Of a stretch of 64,000 nt of DNA, positions 52,844 through 61,796 are shown in pieces. The stretch is from Cryobacterium sp. Y82. GTDB taxonomy: Bacteria > Actinomycetota > Actinomycetes > Actinomycetales > Microbacteriaceae. The stretch spans positions 192,504 through 256,503 of the forward strand of contig NZ_PJJJ01000036.1 in the NCBI RefSeq assembly GCF_002929495.1, read 5' to 3'. A model generated the notes under the pieces. It did no database searches and had not been told where the DNA came from. It saw only the letters and a program-made list of their open reading frames with translations. Made by a program: the position numbers and the translations under genes. Every line of letters starts with the position of its first letter. The stretch's first letter is position 1.

Positions 52844-53326
52844 ATTCGCAGCTCACTCGTACGTCGCCCGTGGGGCATCATCGTTGCCGCTGTCCTGCTC
52901 GTGGTGGTTTCTGGCTGTGCTGGCGAACCTGCTCCGGCCGTCACCGTAACAATCAGGCCGAGCGTGACCCCGACGCCCACCCCGAGTCCCACGCCGGCAC
53001 CGACGCCGGTTGCCATCGAGGAGCCGGCGCTCATTCCCAACCCAACGGTGCCCGACCTCGTTCCCAACGCGGAGCCCGTGCCCCTGCCGCAGGGACCCGC
53101 CGCTGACCAGGGCAGCACACCGGGTGCCCGCGGCACAACAACTGCTGACGGTGCGGGAGCCCTGCTCACCTACACGGTCGTCGAGGGCGACGCTTTCTTT
53201 GACATCGCCCAACGATTCAACATTCCGGTACAGCTGATGCTGACCATGAACCCCTCGGTGCCCGGGCTCGGCGAGAACATTTATATCAAGCAGATCATCA
53301 ACCTGGACTGGACCACGACCCGGTAG
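52844..53326 (+). CDS. LysM domain lipoprotein, possible ATT start
   Basis: 160 aa if it starts at ATT 52844. The reading frame is closed by TGA just upstream (52838-52840) and holds no ATG, GTG or TTG before the hydrophobic stretch; a GTG at 52901 would leave only VVVSGC. Starting at ATT gives a complete lipoprotein signal (RSSLVRRPWGIIVAAVLL, lipobox VSGC) with AGGAAGG eight bases upstream. A Pro/Thr linker (~30-60) and one LysM domain (YTVVEGDAFFDIAQRFNI, LGENIYI) follow. LysM binds peptidoglycan. Confidence 0.7.
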   Translation: MRSSLVRRPWGIIVAAVLLVVVSGCAGEPAPAVTVTIRPSVTPTPTPSPTPAPTPVAIEEPALIPNPTVPDLVPNAEPVPLPQGPAADQGSTPGARGTTTADGAGALLTYTVVEGDAFFDIAQRFNIPVQLMLTMNPSVPGLGENIYIKQIINLDWTTTR

Positions 53327-53386
53327 CCGTATGTCGCCGGATGACTCGCCCCGGCCACGATTCCGCCCCGTGTCAGCGGCCCCCGC

Positions 53387-53392
53387 TAGCCT
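53387..53392 (+). promoter_or_regulatory. Predicted -10 element for leaderless sulfurtransferase mRNA
   Basis: TAGCCT, then TAGTCC, then the ATG at 53399. No Shine-Dalgarno is present. Confidence 0.5.
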
Positions 53393-53398
53393 TAGTCC

Positions 53399-54295
53399 AT
53401 GAGTTCTCCCGTTCCCTCGTCGCCCGTCGTCTCGACGCAGTGGCTGGCCGACCACCTCGGCTCTGACCACCTTGTCATTCTCGACGCCACCGTGCTCGCG
53501 CTCGCACCTTCAGATTCCGGGCCGCGCTACCTCAGTGGGCGGGACGACTATCTCACCAAGGGGCACATTCCCGGAGCCGTGTTCGCGGACCTCTTCAATG
53601 TCTTCTCCGACCCGGCGGGTGCATTCGATTTCTCCCGGCCGAGCGCCGACCTGTTTGAGGTGGCGGCGGCATCCGTCGGGATCGACAACAGCACGACGGT
53701 CGTCGTCTACGACGCCGTGGTGGGACAGTGGGCTGCCCGCATCTGGTGGCTGTTCCGCGCCTTCGGCTATGACGATGTCGCCGTGCTCGATGGCGGTCTC
53801 ACCAAGTGGCACGCCGAGACCCGCCCGTTCGCCACCGGCGGCACGCGACCGCGGGTCGTCGATGGCTTCACGGCAACGCCGCGTTCCGAGCTGTGGGTCG
53901 ACAAGAGCTTCGTCGAGTCGATCATCGCCGGCACAGCGGATGCGGCCCTCGTCTGCTCCGTGCCGCCGGCGGAATTTGCCGGCACGGCCGGGTCACGCCC
54001 GCGGGTCGGACACATCCCGGGCAGTATCAACCTGCCGGCCGGCACACTCGTCGACCCCGCCACGAATGTGTTCCTCCGCGGCGACCGGCTGCAGGCAACG
54101 CTCGCCCCAGCCGTGGCGGCGTCCGCAAACGGGGCCTCGGGCCACCTGGTGACCTACTGCGGTGGCGGCATCGCTGCAGCGGCCAGCGCCCTCGCTCTTA
54201 TCCGCGCCGGCAACGAGCACGTCTCCATCTACGACGGCTCCCTCAATGAGTGGACCGCCGACGCCTCCGCCCCGCTCCACGCACCCGGCGTGTAG
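53399..54295 (+). CDS. Sulfurtransferase (tandem rhodanese domains)
   Basis: 298 aa. Two rhodanese domains; the N-terminal one (VILDATVLALAPSDSGPRYL, GHIPGAVFADLFN, VVVYDAVVGQWAARIWWLFR) lacks a cysteine, and the C-terminal one carries the catalytic Cys in VTYCGGGIAA. It is a thiosulfate or 3-mercaptopyruvate sulfurtransferase; the active loop CGGGIA does not match the canonical CRxGx[RT] or CGSGVTA loops exactly, so the donor is uncertain. It is convergent with the helicase gene. Confidence 0.92.
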   Translation: MSSPVPSSPVVSTQWLADHLGSDHLVILDATVLALAPSDSGPRYLSGRDDYLTKGHIPGAVFADLFNVFSDPAGAFDFSRPSADLFEVAAASVGIDNSTTVVVYDAVVGQWAARIWWLFRAFGYDDVAVLDGGLTKWHAETRPFATGGTRPRVVDGFTATPRSELWVDKSFVESIIAGTADAALVCSVPPAEFAGTAGSRPRVGHIPGSINLPAGTLVDPATNVFLRGDRLQATLAPAVAASANGASGHLVTYCGGGIAAAASALALIRAGNEHVSIYDGSLNEWTADASAPLHAPGV

Positions 54296-54322
54296 CGCCG
54301 CGATCTCGACGGGCGCTCGACG

Positions 54323-56821
54323 CTACAACCGATTGACACCGGTCACGCGCACGACCGCCGCGCCGAGGTCATCGGAGTCGGCGAGGTTCACGCTCGCGCT
54401 GATCCCCCAGTCGTGGTCACCGGCCGGGTCGTCGATAATCTGGCGCACGGTCCACTCCTTTGCGCCCTCCTCGATAATGAGCAGCTCAGAACTGCGCGCG
54501 TTACCGCCGGTGAGCACCTCATCGTGCTCGGCGAAGTAGCCGTCCATCGCTTCGGCCCAGACATCGGTGGAGTAGCCGTGCTCCCGGTCGAGCTCACCCA
54601 GTTCGTCGTAGTGCTCCAGCGCGGCGAGCTGCACCCGGCGGAACAGCTCGTTGCGCACCAGGATACGAAAAGCCCGTGCGTTGGTACTGAGTCGACGCGG
54701 CGGCGGAGGCAGAATCGTGTGGGCTCCCGCTTCGTGCGCGGCGAGATCGGGGTGCAGCAATTCTTCCCACTCGTCGAGCAGGCTCGAGTCCACCTGGCGT
54801 ACGAGCTCCCCGAGCCATTCGATCAGGTCGAGCAGGTCTTCGTTCTTCGCCTCGTCGGGAATGGTCTGCCGGGCAGCCCGATACGCGTCCGACAGGTAGC
54901 GCAGCACGACGCCCTCGCTGCGGGCGAGCTTGTAGAACGCGATGAACTCACCAAACGACATGGCCCGCTCGTACATATCGCGCACGACGGATTTGGGCTT
55001 CAGTTCAAAGTCGGCGATCCACGGCTGGGAAGCCTTATAGGTGTCGAAGGTGTAGTTCAGCAATTCTTCGAGTGGCTTGGGGTGCGTGATCTCCTCGAGC
55101 AGCGCCATCCGCTCGTCGTATTCGATGCCCTCACGCTTCATCGCGTTCACGGCCTCACCGCGGGCGGCGAATTGCTGCCCCATGAGCACCGGCCGCGGGT
55201 CATCGAGGGTCGACTCCAGAATCGAAATCATGTCGAGCGAGTAGGTAGGCGCTTCGGGGTCGAGCAGCTCGAAGGCGGCCAGCGCAAACGGCGACAGCGG
55301 CTGGTTCAGCGCAAAGTTTGCCTGCAAGTCGACGGTCAAACGGATGCTGCCGCTCGCGCCCTGCTCTACGATTCCGGCTTCGCGCAGGGTCTTGTAAATG
55401 CCGAGAGCCCGCCTGGCCAATACCAGCTGGCGCTTCCACGGCTCGTGGTTGTCGAAGACGAGTTCGTGCACGTGGGCGAAGGCATCGCCGCCGCGTCCGA
55501 TCACGTTGATGAGCATCGCCGCGGTCATCTGCATGCTCGACGAGAGGGTTTCGGGTTCGGCGTCGACCAGTCGGCGAAAGCTGGGTTCACCCCAGGACAC
55601 GAAGCCGTCCGGCGCCTTCTTGCGCACGATTTTGCGCTTCTTTTTCGGGTCATCACCGGCCTTCTCGATGGCCTTGAGATTGTCACTCTCGTGCTCGGGC
55701 GCCTGAATCACCACGGTGCCGGCAGTGTCGTAGCCGGCCCGCCCGGCCCGGCCCGCAATTTGGTGGAACTCGCGCACGTTCACCTGACGCATTTTCACGC
55801 CGTCGTACTTGGTGAGGGCCGTGAACAGCACGGTGCGAATGGGAACGTTGATACCAACGCCGAGGGTGTCAGTGCCGCAGATTACCCGCAGGTAGCCGCG
55901 CTGGGCGAGCTGCTCCACCAGCCGGCGGTATTTCGGCAGCATGCCGGCATGGTGCACGCCGATTCCCATGCGGATGAGCCGGGACAGGGTTTTGCCGAAA
56001 CTGGTGGTGAACCGAAACTCGCCGATCAACTCGGCAATAACGTCACGCTGCTCCCGGGAGGCCACCTTCGCGCTCGCGAGGGCCTGAGCGCGTTCGAGGG
56101 CGGCCGCCTGGGAAAAGTGCACGATATAGACAGGCGCTTTATCGGTGTGCAGCAGTTCTTCGACCGTTTCGTGTACCGGGGTCTGCTCGTAGTAATAGCT
56201 GAGCGGAACCGGGCGCTCCACCCCGGTGACAACGGCGGTGGCCCGCCCGGTACGCCGGGTCAGGTCATCGCTGATGAATTTCACGTCGCCGAGTGTGGCT
56301 GACATGAGAATGAACTGCACCCGCGGCAACAGCAGCAGGGGAACCTGCCAGGCCCAGCCGCGCTCCGGGTCCCCGTAGAAATGGAATTCATCCATCACGA
56401 CGAGGTCGACTTCGGTGTCTTCGCCGTTTCGCAGCGCGAGGTTGGCGAGAATCTCGGCGGTGCAGCAGATGATCGGGGCATCGGCGTTGACGCTCGAGTC
56501 GCCGGTCATCATGCCAACGTTCTCAGCCCCGAAGGTTTCGACCAGCGAGAAGAACTTCTCACTCACGAGGGCCTTGATCGGCGCTGTATAGAAGCTGCGT
56601 TTACCGGCCGAGAGCGCCGCGAAATGGGCTCCGACGGCCACGAGCGATTTGCCGGTTCCGGTTGGTGTGCTCAGGATGAGGTTCGCCCCCGAGACAATCT
56701 CGATGACCGCTTCCTCTTGCGCCGGGTAGAGGGAAAGGCCCTGTTCGGTCGCCCAGGCTTCGAACGCCTCGAAGAGAACGTCGGGGTCGGTTTCATTTTC
56801 GAGGCGCGCAAGCAGAGACAT
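54323..56821 (-). CDS. DEAD/DEAH-box RNA helicase with DUF3516
   Basis: 832 aa. Helicase core: STPTGTGKSLVAVGAHFAAL (motif I), MDEFHFYGD (DEFH, motif II), LMSATLGDV (III), and the Ski2-like motif VI FHQIAGRAGRAGYDT. The C-terminal half is the DUF3516 domain found with this helicase in actinobacteria. GAGGGA precedes the ATG. It probably unwinds structured RNA in decay or ribosome maturation; the specific role is unknown. Confidence 0.92.
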   Translation of the reverse strand: MSLLARLENETDPDVLFEAFEAWATEQGLSLYPAQEEAVIEIVSGANLILSTPTGTGKSLVAVGAHFAALSAGKRSFYTAPIKALVSEKFFSLVETFGAENVGMMTGDSSVNADAPIICCTAEILANLALRNGEDTEVDLVVMDEFHFYGDPERGWAWQVPLLLLPRVQFILMSATLGDVKFISDDLTRRTGRATAVVTGVERPVPLSYYYEQTPVHETVEELLHTDKAPVYIVHFSQAAALERAQALASAKVASREQRDVIAELIGEFRFTTSFGKTLSRLIRMGIGVHHAGMLPKYRRLVEQLAQRGYLRVICGTDTLGVGINVPIRTVLFTALTKYDGVKMRQVNVREFHQIAGRAGRAGYDTAGTVVIQAPEHESDNLKAIEKAGDDPKKKRKIVRKKAPDGFVSWGEPSFRRLVDAEPETLSSSMQMTAAMLINVIGRGGDAFAHVHELVFDNHEPWKRQLVLARRALGIYKTLREAGIVEQGASGSIRLTVDLQANFALNQPLSPFALAAFELLDPEAPTYSLDMISILESTLDDPRPVLMGQQFAARGEAVNAMKREGIEYDERMALLEEITHPKPLEELLNYTFDTYKASQPWIADFELKPKSVVRDMYERAMSFGEFIAFYKLARSEGVVLRYLSDAYRAARQTIPDEAKNEDLLDLIEWLGELVRQVDSSLLDEWEELLHPDLAAHEAGAHTILPPPPRRLSTNARAFRILVRNELFRRVQLAALEHYDELGELDREHGYSTDVWAEAMDGYFAEHDEVLTGGNARSSELLIIEEGAKEWTVRQIIDDPAGDHDWGISASVNLADSDDLGAAVVRVTGVNRL

Positions 56822-56920
56822 AGTCCCTCAAGACTGCACTACCGCGCGGTCAAGATGTGACGGATGTCTGACGAAACCCGCCGGGGCCGCCGACCGGCGG
56901 GTAATCACAGCCGCCCGTTC

Positions 56921-56926
56921 TAGTCT
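56921..56926 (+). promoter_or_regulatory. Predicted -10 element for leaderless oxidoreductase mRNA
   Basis: TAGTCT, then GGCAAC, then the ATG at 56933. No Shine-Dalgarno is present. Confidence 0.5.
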
Positions 56927-56932
56927 GGCAAC

Positions 56933-58552
56933 ATGGTCTACGTCTCTCCTGACACCGCTGCGATTGCTACGCCACACCCTGCCCGGGCACTCTGGCGCCC
57001 GGCGGCCGCCGGTGTAGCCGCCGCCCTGGCCGGCCTCGGCGTGGCCGAGCTGACCGCGGCCTGGATAGCCCCGGGCGCGAGCCCGGTACTGACGGTCGGC
57101 GCCCTCATCATCGACATCGTTCCGGCCGCCGTCAAGGACCTCGTTATCGGCTTGTTCGGCACCGCCGACAAGATCGTGCTGATCGTGACCATCGTGTTCG
57201 TGCTGCTCCTGGCCGCCGGCCTCGCTGGCATTGTCGAAAATCGGCGCCCGCCATTCGGCCGCCTGCTGGTCGTGGTCATCGGCGCGATCGCCCTGTTCGC
57301 AGCGCTGTCCCGTTCGAGCGCCTCGACCCTCGACGCAGTCCCAGCCGTCGTTGCCATGGGTGTCGCGGCGATCGCGCTGACCGTTCTCACGACCAGGCTG
57401 CCGGTCGATCGCCGCACCGGGCACGCCGCGACGGCATCGCCACCGGAACAGGTACCGGCACGCCCCGAAGGGAGTGGCGCCGACCGTCGCCGCTTCCTCG
57501 TCTACACCGGAATCACCGCGGGCATCGGCGTGCTCGCCTTGGCCGGCGGACAGTTCAGTGCCGCGGCCACCCGTGCAGCGGATGCCGCGCGCGCGCTGTT
57601 CACGCTGCCTCGGCCATCCGTTCGCGCCGCCGCCATTCCGGCCGGGGCGAGCCTCGACGTGGCCGGAATCACCCCGTTGATCACTCCGAACGCCGACTTC
57701 TACCGCATCGATACCGCCCTGAGCGTGCCGCGCATCGACCCGACCACCTGGCGACTGAAGATCACCGGCATGGTCGAGAATGAGGTCGAGATCGACTTCG
57801 CCGAGCTGCTCGCCCTGCCGCTCGAAGAAAGCACGACCACCCTGGCCTGCGTGTCGAACTACGTCGGCGGCGACCTGATCGGCAACGCCACCTGGCTGGG
57901 CTACCCGATCCGCAAGCTGCTGGCGCGGGCGAAACCCACGCGCGATGCCGATATGGTGCTCTCGACCAGCCAGGACGGCTTCACCGCCGGCACGCCGATC
58001 GGGGCGCTCACCGACGGCCGCAACGCCATCCTCGCCGTCGGTATGAACGGCGAACCGCTCCCCCTCGAACACGGCTATCCGGTGCGCATGGTCGTGCCCG
58101 GCCTGTACGGCTACGTCTCGGCGACGAAATGGGTCGTCGAACTTAAACTCACCCGGTTTGACCAGGAGCAGGGCTACTGGACTCCGCGCGGTTGGTCAGC
58201 CGAAGGACCGGTCAAGCTCTCCTCCCGCATCGATGTGCCCCGCCAGGGAACCTCGGTATCCGCCGGGTCGATCGTCATTGCCGGTGTGGCCTGGTCGCAG
58301 CAGGTGGGGATCAGCGCGGTCGCCGTGCAGATCGATGACGGCCCGTGGCAGAACGCGACTCTCGCTGACGCGATCTCGGTCGACACCTGGCGACAGTGGG
58401 CCTACACCTGGGACAACGCGAGCGCCGGCGACCACACCGTCTCGGTGCGGGCAACGGATGCCGCGGGCCTCGTGCAAACTTCGGCCACCGCCGATGTCGC
58501 CCCCAACGGTGCCACCGGACTGCACGAAATTTCGGTGTCTGTCTCGGGGTGA
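56933..58552 (+). CDS. Membrane-bound molybdopterin-dependent oxidoreductase (sulfite oxidase fold)
   Basis: 539 aa. Four N-terminal helices (~20-45, 50-70, 78-98, 105-150) precede a DRRRFLVYTG segment and a fifth helix, then the Mo-cofactor domain with the molybdenum-ligating Cys in TLACVSNYVGGDLIG, HGYPVRMVVPGLYGY, and a C-terminal dimerisation domain (ISAVAVQIDDGPWQNA). It resembles YedY/SorA-type enzymes with the catalytic part outside. The natural substrate is unknown (sulfite, methionine sulfoxide or other). No Mo-cofactor genes are nearby. Confidence 0.9.
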   Translation: MVYVSPDTAAIATPHPARALWRPAAAGVAAALAGLGVAELTAAWIAPGASPVLTVGALIIDIVPAAVKDLVIGLFGTADKIVLIVTIVFVLLLAAGLAGIVENRRPPFGRLLVVVIGAIALFAALSRSSASTLDAVPAVVAMGVAAIALTVLTTRLPVDRRTGHAATASPPEQVPARPEGSGADRRRFLVYTGITAGIGVLALAGGQFSAAATRAADAARALFTLPRPSVRAAAIPAGASLDVAGITPLITPNADFYRIDTALSVPRIDPTTWRLKITGMVENEVEIDFAELLALPLEESTTTLACVSNYVGGDLIGNATWLGYPIRKLLARAKPTRDADMVLSTSQDGFTAGTPIGALTDGRNAILAVGMNGEPLPLEHGYPVRMVVPGLYGYVSATKWVVELKLTRFDQEQGYWTPRGWSAEGPVKLSSRIDVPRQGTSVSAGSIVIAGVAWSQQVGISAVAVQIDDGPWQNATLADAISVDTWRQWAYTWDNASAGDHTVSVRATDAAGLVQTSATADVAPNGATGLHEISVSVSG

Positions 58553-58695
58553 CCCGCTGGGCAAAAGCTGAAACATGCGCCCCGCCACCAATCCGGCGCC
58601 CGCCCCATATATTCGGAGGCAGGCACCACATCGGGCGCAGGTGCTGCCACGCAGGAGAGCCGGGCAGGACCTCGATACGCGGTGGTTACGCCACG

Positions 58696-58800
58696 GCGGG
58701 GGAGTTCTGGTGTGACCCGCACTCCCCCGCCCGGCGGAGTGCGGGAGCTGCGCCTCTGCGCGGGAGGTACAACTCCCGCGCAGCGACGTTACTCCCGCGC
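58696..58800. repeat. Palindromic intergenic element, CGCGGGAG core
   Basis: CTGCGCGGGAG (58756-58766) pairs perfectly with CTCCCGCGCAG (58773-58783). To its left, GCGGGGGAGT (58696-58705) pairs with ACTCCCCCGC (58721-58730). A further ACTCCCGCGC follows at 58791. It lies between convergent gene ends, as does the element at 24113-24220 with the same core. Confidence 0.75.
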
Positions 58801-58819
58801 CAGGTGACGCCGGTGTTCC

Positions 58820-59773
58820 CTAGCCGTTGGCGCCACTGGTGTTGATGACACCGTTCACACCCGCCGGGAAGAACCCGCCCGACTTCACCGGCGCCGCATT
58901 GAGGTAGGCGATGTTGAGCACCTGGGCGGCACTGCGGCTGTAGACCAGGCCGTTGGCGTCGGTCGGAACCAGGTTCGCCTTCGACGCGTTGCCAATGCCC
59001 TGGTCAAGGTCGGTCGGGCCATCGACGGCGTCACGCAAATCGGAGATCGCCTGCGCGGTCGTGTACACCGAGGGAAGTGCGATGCCGAGCGCGTACAGCG
59101 TGCTGCGGATGACACCGGCGTGATACGCCTCGACCGCGAGAATCCCGGCGGCCGCTTCGAGGAATGTCTTGTTCGTGATCAGCGGCGCGGCGCCCTTATA
59201 CGCGGTGACTCCGACATCCTCGAAGATGAACGCCCCAAAGAGGAAGTTCGCCTCGTTGGCGTACACGTCGAATTTCTGGCCCGGCTTGACCAGGCCGGCC
59301 GCCAGGGCAGCAGCCGTGAAGCTCGCGTCGAGGTTGATCTTCGGGCGAGACACCGCCACGCTGCCCAGGGCGGACCTCAGGAAGGCCACGTGGGCTTTCT
59401 CGTCGGCAGCGATTTCATCGGCGTACTTCTTGATGATTGCGGTCTTGAAGTGCACCATGCGCCCGCCGGTCACACCGCCACGCGTGCCCGTTCCGGTTGT
59501 CAGGCTTTCGGGTAGCCCGCGGCCGGTCGTTGCCCGCAGGTAGAACTCGGCCTCGAGGTATTCGAGGTTGAGGGCGAAGTTCAAAATGGCCGCGTCGCTC
59601 GGTGCCTCTGCCGGGCCGGTGGATTCGGCAGCCAGCGCCGGGCCGCCGGTGGCGAGCACTGCTGCTCCGACACCGAAGCCAGCCACGCCCGCCGCACGAA
59701 GAAAGTTTCGGCGATCCGAAGAATTCTCCGCACTGCGATTGATGGCATTGGTAATAAATCCCTGATCAAACAT
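58820..59773 (-). CDS. Ferritin-like domain protein with Tat signal
   Basis: 317 aa from the ATG at 59773 (TCAGGAGAA upstream). The N-terminus has a twin-arginine signal, SSDRRNFLRAAGVAGFGVGA, ending AALA near residue 50. The rest is a ferritin-like helical bundle with FALNLEYLEAEFYLRATTG, EIAADEKAHVAFLRSALG and AVEAYHAGVIRSTLYALG (Glu/His ligands). Related proteins include the desiccation-related PCC13-62 family. tatC and tatA lie just upstream on the same strand. Confidence 0.9.
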   Translation of the reverse strand: MFDQGFITNAINRSAENSSDRRNFLRAAGVAGFGVGAAVLATGGPALAAESTGPAEAPSDAAILNFALNLEYLEAEFYLRATTGRGLPESLTTGTGTRGGVTGGRMVHFKTAIIKKYADEIAADEKAHVAFLRSALGSVAVSRPKINLDASFTAAALAAGLVKPGQKFDVYANEANFLFGAFIFEDVGVTAYKGAAPLITNKTFLEAAAGILAVEAYHAGVIRSTLYALGIALPSVYTTAQAISDLRDAVDGPTDLDQGIGNASKANLVPTDANGLVYSRSAAQVLNIAYLNAAPVKSGGFFPAGVNGVINTSGANG

Positions 59774-59990
59774 CCTGGTTCTCCTGACGGTAAGTGAACG
59801 TGCCGGGTGTGCCTCAGTAACATCGGTAACGTACCCTCGCAAATCCATTTCGTGTGAGGGTGGACAAAAACTGTAATCAAACGATAAGAAAAATCCTCAC
59901 TTTTGTGCATGGGCCCGTGCCTAATTTGTTTTGAGCGCGCCGAACCTGGGTGCAGTTTCGGTGGCATCACCGAGTCGGACCGAGTGCAGG

Positions 59991-60788
59991 TTAGAGCAGC
60001 AGACCGTCCGCGCCGACTCGCGGCACCCGGCGGGCGACCCGGCGGTCGTGCAGCACTGCAATTCCGTACGCGGCAAAATAGAGCACCACCATCGGCACGG
60101 CGAGCAGGAACATGGACACGACGTCGGCCGCCGGCGTCGCAATGGCCGTGAATAAAACGATCACCAGGATGGCCAGACGCCAGGATTTGATAATAGAGCT
60201 GGCACTGACCACCCCGGCAAAGTTCAACAACACAATAAATACCGGCAGTACAAACGCGATCCCGATGGCGATCATCAGTTTGAGCACGAAGTCGAAGTAG
60301 TTTCCCGCATTAATCAGCGCGGCATCCTGCTGGGGCGCAAAACTCGTCATGAGTTCAACAACGTGCGGCAACACATACCAGCCGGACGCGCACCCGATCA
60401 GAAACAGCGGTACGGCGGAAAAAAAGAACCCGAAGGTGTACTGCTTCTCTTTGCGCGTCAGGCCGGGCATCAGAAAAGCAAAGATCTGATAGAGCCACAT
60501 CGGGCTCGAGACGATCAGTCCGACGTAGAAGGAGATGCGTAGTTTAAGATCAAAGGCGCTCGTGATATCCGGGTAATTAATCTGGGCGTTGCGGTTTTGG
60601 GCACGCACGATGGCATAAATCGGCTCGCGCAGACCATCCCAGACGAAGCCGGAAAGCAGCCAGCCGGCAATGGCACCGACGAGGATGCCCGCAGCGGCGA
60701 GAAAGAGTCGCTTGCGAAGCTCAAGCAGGTGCTGCCCAAGCGACATCTTTTTCTTGGCGGGCGCGGTACGCACGCCCTCCACCACCAC
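59991..60788 (-). CDS. tatC: Sec-independent translocase subunit TatC
   Basis: 265 aa from one of several consecutive GTG codons near 60788. Six helices; MSLGQHLLELRKRLFLAAAG is the conserved cytoplasmic signal-recognition segment, and FYVGLIVSSPMWLYQIFAFLMPGLTRKEK and FVLKLMIAIGIAFVLPV follow. TatC binds twin-arginine signals and gathers TatA. It follows tatA by six bases. Confidence 0.95.
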   Translation of the reverse strand: MVVEGVRTAPAKKKMSLGQHLLELRKRLFLAAAGILVGAIAGWLLSGFVWDGLREPIYAIVRAQNRNAQINYPDITSAFDLKLRISFYVGLIVSSPMWLYQIFAFLMPGLTRKEKQYTFGFFFSAVPLFLIGCASGWYVLPHVVELMTSFAPQQDAALINAGNYFDFVLKLMIAIGIAFVLPVFIVLLNFAGVVSASSIIKSWRLAILVIVLFTAIATPAADVVSMFLLAVPMVVLYFAAYGIAVLHDRRVARRVPRVGADGLLL

Positions 60789-60794
60789 GATTGC

Positions 60795-61076
60795 CTAGGC
60801 TTTCGGGTTCGGCGTGCCGCTCGGATCGGCGCGAGGACTGTCGGCGCGAGCACTGTCAGCGCGAGGACTGTCGGCGCGAGCGCTGTCGGCGCGAGGACTG
60901 TCGGCCGAACTAACCGGTGTGCCGTCGTCGGTGCGTTCCGGGGTGATCTCGCTCTTGAAAATCTTCATGGACTGACCGAGGCTGCGGGCGAGCCCCGGCA
61001 GTTTCGGTGCGCCGAACAAGAGCAGGATCACGACGAGAATAATTAGGAAATGCCATCCGGTCAGGTTGCTCAGCAT
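60795..61076 (-). CDS. tatA: Twin-arginine translocase subunit TatA
   Basis: 93 aa. One membrane helix (FLIILVVILLLFGAPKLPGLAR), the FG hinge and an amphipathic helix (ARSLGQSMKIFKSEI). The C-terminal tail is built from a five-residue repeat, ADSPR/ADSAR, five times (15-bp units at 60826-60900). GAGGGAG precedes the ATG. TatA forms the protein-conducting pore with TatC. Confidence 0.95.
   Translation of the reverse strand: MLSNLTGWHFLIILVVILLLFGAPKLPGLARSLGQSMKIFKSEITPERTDDGTPVSSADSPRADSARADSPRADSARADSPRADPSGTPNPKA
60826..60900 (-). repeat. Five 15-bp tandem repeats in the tatA tail
   Basis: Plus-strand units of the form TCGGCGCGAGGACTG at 60826, 60841, 60856, 60871 and 60886, differing at one to three positions. 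They encode alternating ADSPR and ADSAR. The unit length keeps the frame, so copy number could vary without loss of function. Confidence 0.88.
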
Positions 61077-61205
61077 GCGAATTCTCCCTCTAGTGAGTCG
61101 GTCGTGCAGCAGTGTAACGGTCTCACCGGAGATAAAACCGGGTAAATCTCATCATTTTCTTCGCCTGTAAGATCTTCCCTCTGCAAGGTGACAGAATTCA
61201 CGCTG

Positions 61206-61789
61206 TCAGGGCGTCGACCCGACGGTTGCGAAGCGTTCGAGAACCTCGCCGATGCGCATTTTGCACCCGCCGCATCCGGTGCCAGCTCGAGTGGCCGCAC
61301 CGATAGAGGCGACACTCGTGTCGCCGGCTTCGACCGCATCGGCAATGGCACCCCCAGTGACGCCGTTGCACCAGCACACCGTTGCGCCCGGGTCGAAGGC
61401 GCCGTTAATCGAAGGCTCATAGTCCGGCCCGTCGTAGCGCAGCAGCACCGACCGGTCCGCCGGTAATTCGCTGCCGCGCTCGAACAGTAGCGTCAGCTCG
61501 GCGGCGGTGCGCGGCATACCGACACAGACGAAGCCCGTAAGAAATCCCTCGCGGGTAAGCATTTTCACATAGCGGCCGTGTTCGGGTACACGAGCAGTTC
61601 GGCGGAGGTCCAACCCTTCTTGCACAAGCCCCCACGGTTGGTCGGAAATGACCGGCCTGCAACTGTCAGTGAGGCGGCCGGCGAGGCCGATGCGGCGGCA
61701 TCCGCTTCAACCGACGTCGTTTCCACGGGACTGAGGTCCATGGCGCACTGCAGTGCGCAGTACGGGCAGTGCGTGGCGGTGGCAGTCAA
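61206..61789 (-). pseudogene. Assimilatory nitrate reductase remnant with internal deletion
   Basis: The first ~60 codons (TTG at 61789) are the N-terminus of a molybdopterin nitrate reductase: THCPYCALQCAMDL and FPTNRGGLCKKGWTSAELL hold the four Cys of the [4Fe-4S] cluster. At about 61590 this runs directly into the C-terminal end in another frame: EHGRYVKMLTREGFLTGF, then the BFD-type [2Fe-2S] domain ATVCWCNGVTGGAIADAV and GTGCGGCKMRIGEVLERF. A functional enzyme of this type has some 600 more residues between, so the whole molybdenum domain is missing. It lies eight bases after the narK stop. Confidence 0.85.
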
Positions 61790-61796
61790 CGGGCGC

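Noticed and set aside
54413-56302. 629-codon open frame on the plus strand
   Set aside because: Antisense to the DUF3516 helicase; long frames opposite GC-rich genes are expected from codon bias.
60826-60900. CRISPR-like array
   Set aside because: 15-bp contiguous repeats without spacers inside the tatA reading frame.
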